DNA of 64,000 nt from positions 23,454,942-23,518,941 of the forward strand of contig JAJEKV010000002.1 of the NCBI GenBank assembly GCA_021234155.1, in the 5' to 3' direction. This stretch comes from Isoetes taiwanensis (Eukaryota > Streptophyta > Lycopodiopsida > Isoetales > Isoetaceae). Under the pieces are notes generated by a model, which saw only the letters and a list, made by a program, of their open reading frames with translations, did not search any database and was not told the origin of the DNA. How positions within the stretch are numbered: position 1 is the first letter of the stretch; each line of letters opens with the position of its first letter. Both the position numbers and the translations under genes were made by a program. Of the stretch, positions 25,236 through 36,040 are shown piece after piece.

Positions 25236-25637
25236 AAAAGATTACTTCTTCCTAAATAGATGAGATTGCATGCCTGAATTATGGGTTGTATATGATCAAA
25301 TTATTGTATACAGTTTGTTTGATTATGTTAATAATAATAACACAAATAACTTTGAACAAAGAAAGTACAAAAGGTCTTGCACAAAGTGGTACAAAGGGTC
25401 ATTGCAATTATAAGCTACTTTTGAGTTCAAACATTTTCATTTTTTTCCGCGATGATGGCATGCGCCCTGAAATCTTCTGTCGGAAAAGATTACTTCTTCC
25501 TAAATAGATGAGATTGCATGCCTGAATTATGGGTTGTATATGATCAAATTATTGTATACAGTTTGTTTGATTATGTTAATAATAATAACACAAATAACTT
25601 TGAACAAAGAAAGTACAAAAGGTCTTGCACAAAGTGT
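25221..25637. repeat. direct duplication, 169 bp, offset 248
   Basis: 25221-25389 and 25469-25637 are nearly identical, from 'gaaatcttctgtcgg' to 'cttgcacaaagtg'. The spacer (25390-25468) is unique. The right copy runs on into unrelated AT-rich DNA. Confidence 0.9.
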
Positions 25638-25833
25638 ATAGGAATCAATCCTATTCCAGATGTAAAAACATAGTGCAAGAAATGTAAGGCAGGTATATCT
25701 AAAAAGAAGAAAGCACATATAATTAGAGTTCAAATGTAATTGGCAAAATATCATCCACAAATATAAAGTGAAAACTTACAAAGTACATTCATATGCATTC
25801 TAATATGCATCCTAATGTTATATGTAAATGTAA

Positions 25834-25862
25834 CTAGAAACGTGAGCCTGGCGATGCCGGGC
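25834..25862 (-). mobile_element. Helitron 3' terminus (second family member)
   Basis: On the minus strand, the hairpin GCCCGGCATCGCCAGGC (25862-25846) is followed by TCACGTTTCTAG and then T, the canonical hairpin + CTAG|T end. The body must lie to the right. I could not find its 5' TC end, so its length is unknown. Confidence 0.7.
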
Positions 25863-28640
25863 ATTAGCCGTGGATGTGTGGAATGAGTAAATTTAGTCGT
25901 GAAGCGGCACGGAATGGATAGGAATAATGGAACTCATAGCGTGGAAAGAAATGAATAAACAATGGAATGTCTTCAGTCTAGGGATTGATTGATGTTTGTG
26001 ATAGTTTAGGCTTTTATTGAAAACGACAGAACTTAGACATAGTCAACACAATTACAATTGAAAAGTGTGTGCACGTGGCATAAGAGATGGTAGAAGTATT
26101 TTGATATGTTTGTATGCGTGGTTTTATAGAATCTAGTCTAACCGATTTGTTTGATGTGTTCATATACATGATTATTTGTTCAATCTAGAGTTGCATGCTA
26201 CATCCTCTTGATTTGCTAAAATTTATGATATGATAAATCCTTGAACCATAAACCCATAAAACCCCAAAAAATCTGAACTCTTTAACTCTACTCTTGTAGA
26301 GCCTAACCCCCTAACCGACTGAACTTAATCCAATGTAGAGCATTAGCAATTGAGTTGTCGACTATAGCGTGTAGGGTTGGGTGAAATGAGTAAGAGATTG
26401 TTGTAGTGAGTTAGAATGAAAATATGTCTTTCAATGGAGTTTGTACTATATGTAGATTGCATATGTATCTTGTTAGCACATGAACTTAAATCCATAAACC
26501 TGTAACCCGCAAACACCTGTATTCTGACCTATGCGATGAAGTTCAAACTTATGAGGAAACGTGAGCTATGCAATGAAGTTCAAACTTATGAGGAAACGTG
26601 AGCTATGCAATGAAGTTCAAACTTATGAGGAAACGTGATTTATGGGTGCCTAGACCATTCTATTTAGAACCACTTTTTGGTTTTGAAGGAAGTTGGTTAA
26701 CGCTCCAATGTCTTCTAGTTCTCAAAGATGTCGTTAATTGTGCTATATATCAATATATCTCAATTATGGTATGTGTAGATCGGTCACGATAGACCAAAAT
26801 GTGCATGTGAAAGCAAGAAAAAATCAAATGCTCCAATCACCTCTAATTGAAAGAGAAAGGCAAGGGGCTTTTGCATGCAACTTTAGGTTGAGAGGGTTTA
26901 AGCATAAATTTTCAACATTTTCACTACCTATATAAAGCAGTCTATTTTGTTCTTAAAAAATGGATGTCTAATATTTCTGGTATGAGAGCAACCTAAATGC
27001 TTGACACGTACATTTTTCTCTCCATTTCTAGAACCTAAAAAATGAAATATTGGATGCTCGACACGATTCCGTCCAATCTCGAAGTGCCTTTGGATATAAT
27101 ATCTATGCCGAAGGAGTCTTGGAGTGTCGTTCTGGCACTCTGGATGGAGTTTGCTGCCACCTCTTGTCGCTCACAGGGGCACCCAAGAAATACGGCGCTC
27201 CACCGCATTGGAAATCCCCAAGTGACTACTCATTGTTTAATATTGCTTTGTATATTGATCATCATCTGTGGCAAAGCATACAACAAATAGAAGGCAATCT
27301 CGAAGGTCAAACCAAAGATTTGTTTGCCTTAATTCTCTATTCGGACTTATCCATCTACTAGAATATCTCAATTTTAAGGAGTTGCAAGTGATGCTTAACA
27401 TATTTGCTATGTTATTGAGAGTGCAACTCTCTTAGTATTGTATCACATAAAAGCATGTTGAATTTTGTTTTACGTTTTATGCTATAAATGAATCGCATAA
27501 GCACATTCTATCTTGTAAGCATATCCTTGCGAAGCAACGTAGATATATCTGTTTGAAGCAATGCATCGCATAAAGAAAGTCTCCAAAAGGCTACAAGAAG
27601 GGGCGGGTAAATCAGGGAAAGAAGTGCTCAAGTCTTTAGAGAGACAAATTTCTTGAAACTTTAGACAGAGAATGTGCCAAGGACTGCTGGGGAATGAAGC
27701 AGAGATTAGAGGAGGCTCCAGAAGGAAGTGCAGGAAGGAAGTAAAGGGGCAAGACTCCATAAAAAAGTGGAAGAAGGAAGCAAGGGTAGAAGATAGTGGT
27801 GACTCTAGAGAGGGAGTTGCACAAAAGTGTTAGAGGGAGAATGTGACTAAAAACTCGATTAAGAAATATCTAGAAAGAGAATGTGTTGCAGGCGCTAGAG
27901 AGAAAATGTGTTGCAGGCTAGAGGGAGAAATGGCAACCTACCATAGCATGGCTTGCAACATGGTAATAGAGATGAGAGCCAATCTAGCCTCAAGCTGATG
28001 AGAGCCAACCCAGCCTCAAGCTAGATATGGATGAGAGATCTCAAACTAGTTATAAATGAGAGACCAAAGATGCATGAGGCCAAAGGTAGACAAGTCCAAA
28101 GATAAATAAGTCCAAAAACCCAACCTGCAATTGGTCTATAATCAGCAAAACATTTTATATCTCGAAAAAACAATTGTATATCAATTGAGAGTGAGACTAA
28201 AGAATACATCATCGTGTCACCCTCCATGCGACATTAGCCTCATGCTTGGATGGAAAAAACAATTTGTGGGTGAAAATGAAGAAACCCAAGCACACTCTCA
28301 TATACACTTCTTTATTAGGAATTATTTTGCTACTTCACCTCAAATTTGTAACATAGTAGTAATTGCAGCCTGCCATTGAAACCAAGGGTCCTTTGGACAT
28401 CCATAAGTAGAGGAATTCGTTTGGAACATCTATAAAATACCATCAGGAGCAATAGTCTATTGTAAAAAAATGTTATGGGTTATTAAGTCCAAGAATATCA
28501 CATGTTTTTCAAATCTGAGGAAAAGATTCACCATTACGATTAACATAAATGTAATAATCATCAAATAAAGAGAAGTGACAACAAATCATTCAATATGCAC
28601 GTGTAATTTGATGTTCTTCATATCCATGTAAAGAAGAGCA
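25863..28640. other. AT-rich DNA, probably Helitron body; no gene recognised
   Basis: Contains a 37-bp triplication (listed) and two overlapping open frames at 27,042-27,361. One of these, about 100 codons, includes LLSLTGAPKKYGAPPHWKS. I do not recognise it; it could be a captured exon. 27,560-28,080 is purine-rich with local repetition of 'gagagaatgtgttgcagg' and 'gatgagagccaa' phrases. Nothing else is supported. Confidence 0.4.
26529..26638. repeat. three tandem 37-bp copies
   Basis: The unit begins ctatgcaatgaagttcaaac; copies start at 26529, 26566 and 26603. The first copy differs by one base (gcg for gca). Confidence 0.9.
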
Positions 28641-28654
28641 GTACAAGTCATTTT

Positions 28655-28900
28655 CCAGTAAGGCGATCTCCAATGAGATAGGAAGAATCTTCAATGAGAC
28701 TTTAAAATAACATACTTGCCCTTTGCACTAAGGCAATTCCTAACATTTTATACATACTGACCAATTTTCAGTAAGCGTCCCCAGTGAGATTTTTCAATTT
28801 ATATACTGGCCAACTTCGATTAAGCAATTTCCAGTGAGACTTTCAATAACCTGTTAGCCAATTATCAGTAAGCAATCTTCATGTGAGATTTTCAAAGAGA
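28655..28900. repeat. degenerate ~65-bp tandem repeat
   Basis: Four diverged copies of a pattern like 'cagtaagc...tccagtgagatttt(c)aa' separated by AT-rich sequence with 'tactggccaa'. Copy boundaries are blurred. Confidence 0.55.
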
Positions 28901-29279
28901 GACCATCCACATGCCTAAGTGACCATCTAAGAGTCTATCATATTTAGAATTCAATTGAATTGAGCTGAAGTTTATCATCGATGAAAACCAAAAGGTCTAT
29001 GAGACCAAATACAAGAAAGAGAGCGCATCAAACGCATTATCGCCTAGGATTAAAAAATTACCAATACAAATGGTTTTCAAGGAAAAAATCTTAATAGTAA
29101 TAGACTCGCTGAGAAACTGTACATTTGTACATATCAATGTGATGATGCACAACTTATTTCATCTTGCTTGTCAAGAACCTTCAGGACGAAGGATGATAAT
29201 GCCATTACTGCAGGCATCTGCAAAGGCACATGTAATGGATGATTAGATGTAATCAGGTCAACGTATCGTGCTCAAATAG

Positions 29280-30020
29280 TTGCAAATGTCGGGCCAATCT
29301 GAGGAGTGTGTCATTCATCTTCAATGTCTCTTGGCACGAGCCCTTGGGGTAAAGTCCACAGTTCCATACCAGATCCTACTCCAAGAGACAGGTTTTCTAC
29401 CCCTTCAATGGGCTGCATTGGAACGCCATATCATTTACTTCCAGAAGGTGGTCGCTATGGGTGATACACATTTGCCCAACCTTGCTTTGGCCATGGCGAT
29501 GGGTCCCCAACGTCTGAAAGCCTGCTGGAAGGACAAGCAAGCTCAGTGGTTCTCACGCTGGAGTGTACAGGCAAACAGATGCGTACAGGTACGGACAAAG
29601 AAAGATCACAAGGCACTTAAGCTGTATCTAGATGCTACTTTCCTTCGCAAGATCTGGGATGCAGATGCTCTGATGCACGTTAAGCTGGCACACTATCAGC
29701 AGCAAGTCAATTCTAGGCTCACGAGAGGCCCACACCAGTATTTGTACATCCATTTGCCTATGAAGAAGCGCAGACTTATAGCTTCCATTCGCACGGGTGC
29801 ACATCGTCTCCGCATTGAGACAAGACGTTGGGCTCGGGAAGCATGGGAGGAAAGGCTTTGCTAGTGTTGCCACCAGGGCGCCATTGAGGATGAATGTCAT
29901 GCCCTCCAGATCTGCCCAGCGTTTGCCCATATCCGAGAGCGGTATGTTCGATTACTAGTACCTGGCCAACCATTGCATGAGTTATTGAATACGGCGTCAG
30001 TGGGTTTGTTGGGATCATAA
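29280..30020 (+). pseudogene. LINE reverse-transcriptase C-terminus, broken
   Basis: The frame encodes the region after the RT catalytic core of a non-LTR retrotransposon. An LGVKSTVPYQILLQETGFLP block is followed by a basic stretch, then HRLRIETRRW and the zinc-type Cys/His segment IEDECHALQICPAF...IRERY. A TAG at 29862-29864 interrupts the frame right at the Cys cluster; the flanking codons and the family pattern suggest CAG mutated to TAG. The frame then continues to TAA at 30018-30020. The 5' RT core and endonuclease are absent, so this is a 5'-truncated dead copy. Confidence 0.8.
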
Positions 30021-30262
30021 CTCCAGGAGGTTATGGATGCACGGACTCAGTTGTGTCCTCCGAGACAGTATTGAACTGTCCTATACAATTGTACAGCATG
30101 CCAGCATACTTATTACTGCTAAGGTTTTTCCCTCGAAAACCCTTCGGGGTGGGGGTTTTTTAATCCTGATAGTAATACGCTTGCTGCTCTCTTTTTGTTT
30201 GGGTCCCATAGGCCAATTGGTCTCCGTGGATGATAAAAAATCTATTCTATTCTATCAACCTT
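30021..30262 (+). mobile_element. LINE 3' UTR and tail
   Basis: Follows the LINE coding remnant. It holds 'ctcgaaaacccttcggggtggggg' near 30,132 and ends 'gggtcccataggccaattgg...gatgataaaaaa' plus (TCTAT)n-like tail repeats at 30,239-30,258. The same tail design occurs in 20,900-21,671. Confidence 0.6.
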
Positions 30263-30919
30263 TTTAATCAATCTTTTCCGTTTTGGTGACCGGGTTTTTT
30301 TTTTTTTTTAAGCACGATTTCCTAAGATTGTTGGCATTTATGTCGTCGGAAAATATTCCGGGGCTTCCAAAAATCGCTAGCAAATGGTGGATCACGCCCT
30401 AGATCCAGTGGCTGGGGTTTGATCACTTAGATCCTACGATAATCTCTCGATCTTTATGGTTGAGAGTTAACACGGTTTTACGGCTATTCCTTCTCACTCT
30501 CACGGGAGCAAAGGACCAAGGCACTGTGATGGCAGAAGACGCAAACCTAGCTTCTTCTCCTGCGAACTCTGCTGCTGCTGGTGCTAGATGCTTGGGTGCT
30601 TTTGCCGACAAGAGCTCGAGCCAGCACATAGTGGAACTCGACTTTGAAGAATGTGGATCTACCATGTATTTCTGTCATTCCTTTCCTCATGCAACCTTAT
30701 TTTTGTTGAGAGGCCGATTTGATGCTACTCCAACCGCGAACCAATTTGGCCAATTTGGGTTCAAGAATCCTCTTTATATGAGGAATGGAGGTAATTTTTT
30801 TGTAACTTTCTTCATCATAGCTTCTGCAAAATTCTTTGTTACTCTCTATTTATGAAGTTTCAAAGCAAAATGATGCATTCGATTGCCAATTCTTATTCGA
30901 AAATTTTGTACTAATAAGG

Positions 30920-33800
30920 ATGCAACAACAGGTTGCTGATGAGGCAGAGCATCGGTTGAGAAACTCCGAGGTAAAAATACTGCCCTGCCTAGAAGTTCTG
31001 GCTTTCAATCCAGCCCTGATGTTTACGTTTTGGTGTCCAAAATACATATCTGAAAAGTTTTGACGTTAAGGCTTCTTCATGTGTTAAGGCTTCTTCATGT
31101 GCGCCTATGAATGTTCTCTATTATCGGCAGAAGATCTCACATGTGAGCAAACACCTCCTTTCGCCGCTTATGGTTTGTTATTCTGATTTATGAAGAATAC
31201 ATATCCAAGTATTTAGCATAGCATTTTCTCTTATTCTAGGCCGTTTCTTCCGCCATAGCTAGAAAGCTCTATGAAAGCCAAAAAGCATGTCAGGAAGGCA
31301 AACAGAAGGATCACAGGCTTTTCAAACCACAGGCTTCCCATCCTCTTGCTGTGGTGCTTCAAATATAAGATGATGAGTGTATTGGAGGATAATAAGTGCA
31401 AAGCTACTCTCTCTTAAGCTTGAATACATATAGGTGCTGAATGTTGTTTGTGTAGGCTTAGATATGACAGCAGATGCCAAGGGAAACCTACTAGCAAATT
31501 TATTTCTATCAGAATTAAACCTTAGCCATCCAGTTTAACTTATGGAAGTTTTGATATAGGCAGCAATTGAATGCAAGAACTTGCAGTTGGAGAGCCACAC
31601 ATCATATTCTTATAAGTGGCTCAACATTTGGCAGGCATTAACATCTCTTCAGAGAAACCTCAGTCATGCAGGAACCTTTGTGTTCAAAGATAAATGAAGT
31701 TTCAAAGACAGTTTCAATATCATATGGTGGCTTAGCAATGTATCACCAAGAACATTTTGTGTAGACAGTGATGTAGCAGCTCCGTGCAAGGAGAAAGAAC
31801 AATCGGCTTTAAGGTGTTATTTAGTTTATCTATTGGTTCTCCTGCTTCCAGACAAGACGGTCAATATGATGAATATAAGAGGGATTATGACAAAAGTTTA
31901 GAGAAAATAATGGAATGATATACAGGGAAAAACTTCTATGCTTGAGAAAACTCAGTTTGCCACCTCTGAAGTTTACGACGGTTTCTTGAGCATCTCATAC
32001 ACCATAAGTGTCATCTCAGTAGCTGGAGTGAGGTAGAATGGTTTGAGAATTTGGTTGTTGTAAATGGAATTGAATCAAGAGCTGAGGATACTATTCTTCC
32101 TAAAAGAATGTTAAATATCCCATCCCAATAAAGACTGATGGTGCTGGCACAAATCTTCTTAAAATATGCTGTTAGATGTTTTAGTCAAGAATAAAACAAG
32201 TTTTAATAGTTCCTCATTTTCTTGCCAATGTCATTTTCCGCATGACAATCTGGCTCATTCTTTTTAGTATGTAGAACAGAGTTATTCTTAGTACATCTCT
32301 ATCTAATGCTATATTTGTGTTGGTATGTTAAAACAGTTTTTACTACAGTGAATGCTCTCTTATAGAGGTATGTTGCATCTATTTCTCTTTGTTCTTATAT
32401 TAAAGTGACTACACACAAATGGACTACTAAAGTAAATGGACTACTAAAGTTTTCTTTTTTCACAAGCTATCAATGTATTCAACGTATGAAGGCAATTCAG
32501 TTCTTGGTGATTCACAGCATAGAGCACAAAGGAATTCTAGCATTTTCTCATGTCCTTTTCATGTAACATGTTCATATAGTATGTCCTTGATTATTAGCTT
32601 TTCTTTGTTTTTTGGATTGCAGGAAAGCCTACGCTAATCTAAGATGTGGCAAAATTGGAAAATGATTTTTGCTTCTTACCCTTATTTCGACATGGAACCA
32701 TTTGCATAAAGAAAAATAACATCTGAGGAAAAATGCCGAGTAGAAGGTATTTCTGTTTAAAGGTTATTGTCCTATTTATGTAATATAATTGAGCCTATTT
32801 GTTTACTTCATCTGGTGCACAAAATTGAATTCCTCATCACTAAAAATGGGCAGTTAGATCTTTTTATCTGTTACTTAAAGCAAGTTGATTTTTTATGAAC
32901 AGAGAGACTTGGCAAGATGTATTCAGGTGGAAGAATATCTGAGACAATGATTGTTGCTTAGATTTCTCACAGCGTTTTAAGTTTGTGTTTGTGCATGTTC
33001 TCTATAAATGCAATTTGTCAAGTATTTTGCTATACGAAATATTCTGCAGAAAATTAGTTGCTAGATGAAAATCCTTCATAGGTTGGTTGATCCAGAACTT
33101 CTAGGATTATCCCTTTCTTTTATTATGTTCGTTGTTTGAGGTCTGACTTGATTTTTTACTAATTGGTTTCGCAGGTCAATTGTTGCAAGTAGATTATACA
33201 TTTAAGATGTTGGTGGCTTTCTGTTTTTGAAACTACTTCCTTTCAGCAAATAAAGAGGTGCCTTGCATTTGTTTTTTCTGTTTAATGTGCCATTTGTTTT
33301 CATGCGTGTATACTATGCTGTGTTCATCGCCCTCATATAGAGTAGGTAGGATGTGACCAAGAATCACGAAAATGTAACAACATCGCAGAGAATTATAGCT
33401 CCCAACACTTGAATATTGGAACGATTTTAATTTCCAAGAGTTAGGACTTTATAATATTTTGATTTGAAATACATATATTGACAACATCTTTATTTGTTGG
33501 TCTCATAGATTCTATTGTCCTCCTGTAGAGGTTAATAAAAGCAATCATTCTATTAACTAATTCTTAAGGTTAGTTAAGCGTGTTACTATTTGCAAGGTCT
33601 AATTGCGCTTCTATTTGATGCCCATATTATTTTGCAGGTTGAATGAGGAGAGGCAAGCATGATAGAGGCAGAGCGCTTATTGCCAAGAAAGGCATTGCAG
33701 GATCCTAACAACATGTGTTTTGTACTGCTGTCTGATATGTAGCCTCATTGTAGCGTTGTAAAGTATTATAGATCACCACAATATTAGTGTATAACCCAAG
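30920..33800 (+). CDS. possible spliced gene, unidentified
   Basis: A set of GT...AG bounded blocks in one direction. Exon 30920-30970 starts MQQQVADEAEHRLRNSE and ends at GAG|GTAAAA. It joins in frame to 31240-31368 after a TTATTCTAG acceptor (AVSSAIARKLYESQKACQEG..., TAA at 31366-31368), giving a 59-residue helical, charged peptide. Further blocks with good splice borders but no open frame are 32623-32746 (GGATTGCAG ... AAG|GTATTT), 33175-33257 (TTTCGCAG ... GAG|GTGCC) and 33638 onward (TTTTGCAG), possibly a spliced 3' UTR. An open frame at 30460-30855 may hold an earlier exon ending GGAG|GTAATT, but its phase does not fit. It may be a captured gene in the Helitron that ends at 35,004. Family unknown. 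Confidence 0.3.
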
Positions 33801-33823
33801 GCTTATAAATGATCAATATTGTT

Positions 33824-33931
33824 ACTTCCTGGTATAATTCAGCAATTTAAGCTTTATATATATGAATTTTAAGGATTGTCACTTCCTGGTATAATTCAGC
33901 AATTTAAGCTTTATATATATGAATTTTAAGG
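33824..33931. repeat. tandem duplication, 57-bp period
   Basis: Two near-identical copies, each starting acttcctggtataattcagc, at 33824 and 33881. A second small duplication ('aagtccatctagaaatt') follows at about 33,942-33,975. Confidence 0.9.
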
Positions 33932-34268
33932 TACTTCACCAAGTCCATCTAGAAATTAAGTCCATCTAGAAATTGCTCCCACCCTAGCATATCGTAGGAA
34001 TATCAAGCATTTCAATATTAAGCATTGGTGCACAAGGATTGTCACATGGGTAATATTACATTTCAAGCTCCAGACAAAGGAACATTGAAGCACTTCATCA
34101 AGCCCATCTCCAAAGTGCCACTTTAGTCACCTCTTGCTTCCATCATTGAAGGGACCAACAAAATGTTGCAATATCAGATATTTCAAGATTAGTGCTCCTT
34201 GGACAAATGCCCACCACATTGTCAATGGCTTCTATTTCATGTCCCCTAGAAGAGAGAAATCAACAAAT

Positions 34269-34590
34269 GGGTGAAAGCATGCTAGGGTGTACCATCTAAA
34301 GTACTTTTTAGGGAGTGCAAAACTACCCAGAAAAGTACCCAGCACTGGGTACTGGGAACTTGCATAAATGCTGCAATAAATAATAAGTTTGAGAGTTCAT
34401 TCATTTATATTAGTCTCTAATAGTATTGTTATCCTCTAATACTATAGATTAACATGTTATTGACCTTCAATTCAAAAAATTTCGATTGATTTTAATGGAA
34501 AGAAATCACAGAAAGTACCAGTTTTAAAAGTACCCACTGTAGGTACGTTTGAGGGTTCCAAAAGTGGTACACCGTAGCATGCTTTTACCC
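34269..34590. mobile_element. 322-bp MITE with 26-bp terminal inverted repeats
   Basis: Left terminus GGGTGAAAGCATGCTAGGGT... (34269-34294). The complement of the right terminus (34565-34590) reads GGGTAAAAGCATGCTACGGT...; only two mismatches in 26. The inner sequence is AT-rich and non-coding. 'aaat' flanks both ends and may be part of a target duplication. The superfamily is not assigned. Confidence 0.75.
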
Positions 34591-34973
34591 AAATATGATT
34601 TTTTCAATAAATAACCTAGAATAGAACAAATATCGACTCCTTTTCAAATCAAAGTGGGAATATAACAAATATGTATTTTTGAGCCACTGAACATTACCTC
34701 TCTTGATCCCTTTCAAATTTAGCAAGATCATTCCCCATGCCCAGAATTTCATGTCTACTTATACTGTTCTTATCCTTGGTTTTTAAGCGATGCAATGCGA
34801 TGAATGCAAAGGATTATATAAACATTTTTGCCTTCAAGGAAGAACTATTTCATTTTCTACTTTGTAGCATGTATGATGTAGTTTATCCAAGTTAGATTTA
34901 TCATCAACATTTGCGCTACATGTATCTAAATATTTCTACAACATCGATCATTGCCTAAAATAGGCCCGTAACT

Positions 34974-35005
34974 ATGCCCGACAACGCCGGGCACCCGTTA
35001 CTAAT
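34974..35005 (+). mobile_element. Helitron 3' terminus A (plus strand)
   Basis: Hairpin GCCCGACAACGCCGGGC, then ACCCGTTA, CTAA and T. CTAA at 35001-35004 fits CTRR|T. The body lies to the left and may include the spliced blocks at 30.9-33.8 kb; its 5' TC end was not found. Confidence 0.7.
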
Positions 35006-35040
35006 TTCTAATTCATTTTACTTATTACACAAAGAAGCTA

Positions 35041-35070
35041 TGCCCGGCAACGCCAGGCACCGTTACTAGT
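35041..35070 (+). mobile_element. Helitron 3' terminus B (plus strand)
   Basis: Hairpin GCCCGGCAACGCCAGGC, then ACCGTTA, CTAG (35066-35069) and T. It repeats terminus A 65 bp downstream. Confidence 0.7.
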
Positions 35071-35658
35071 TCTATTCCAATATAGAAACATTATGTATTC
35101 ACCTTCCTCACAATGCTATCTGCTTGTTCTAATTCTCATGCGGTGTGCACCAATACAGATGGACGCAATTGTTCTACGCCCTCCATGGACAAATGTGATA
35201 ACAGGAACTGTTGTGGGTCATGGGCATGTATGGGATTAATCTAGCCTCTGTTGTTTTCACCTTTTCCAAAGTTCTAGCATCCCAAAACTTACTAAAGAAA
35301 AATGTATCGAGATATTATTTCAATTGAGTGTTATCGTTTTTACCGTTCATCTCTACATGCTATATGGAGAACCAACTTGCATGTTTCTCCTTCCAACAAG
35401 CTTTAAGGCGTTGCGGTCCCTGTGTAGACCAGACTCAGAAGTAGAATATGTGTTCAAAGGGGAGAATTGAGTTCCCATACGGCATCCTCAATAGGCCAAT
35501 TCTTTTGGACGAGGTATTCCCACACTTTCATGCGATGGTTCGGAACCTTTCATTTGAGTCCAAAATCTTAGGTGGTTCAACTAGAACCTTCTTACCTCCC
35601 GTGAATTTAATTGATGGCGTATCTTAAGGTTCCAACCGAGTTGTTTCACTTTTAAAAG
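35071..35658. other. unannotated DNA
   Basis: Moderately AT-rich, between the Helitron ends and the duplicated segment. I see no open frame, repeat or element end I can support. Confidence 0.5.
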
Positions 35659-36040
35659 AAGATTGCAAAATGAAACATTGAATGGATATTCTTCCAGTTC
35701 TCGTGAAGCTCAAGTTCATACTTAGCAGAGATGTTTATGCAAGCTTCTATTCCAATGCTAGCTACTATTTTAGGTATTGTTATGGCTCCTAAATAATATT
35801 TTAACTGGTATACCTTAGCATGCTTTTTACACCATAGTGGTGCATTATGATTGTGAACCTTAGAGAAACTTTCATAAAAAAACACAATATTGGCTCGCCT
35901 AAAGTATAAGTTGTGCTTCTTATCAATTCCTTGGAAGATCTGCATCATATGATCCACAATCATGCTCTAAGACTTTTTTTCTTGAGCCATAACACAATTT
36001 TTTATAATCATAATTAAATATTCAAGTCTGCTTCATTATG

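Noticed and set aside
30460-30855. Chaperonin (CCT)-like similarity of the frame before 30,855
   Set aside because: The resemblance is limited to a few residues (ATLFLLRG) and the downstream phase does not join; not enough to name.
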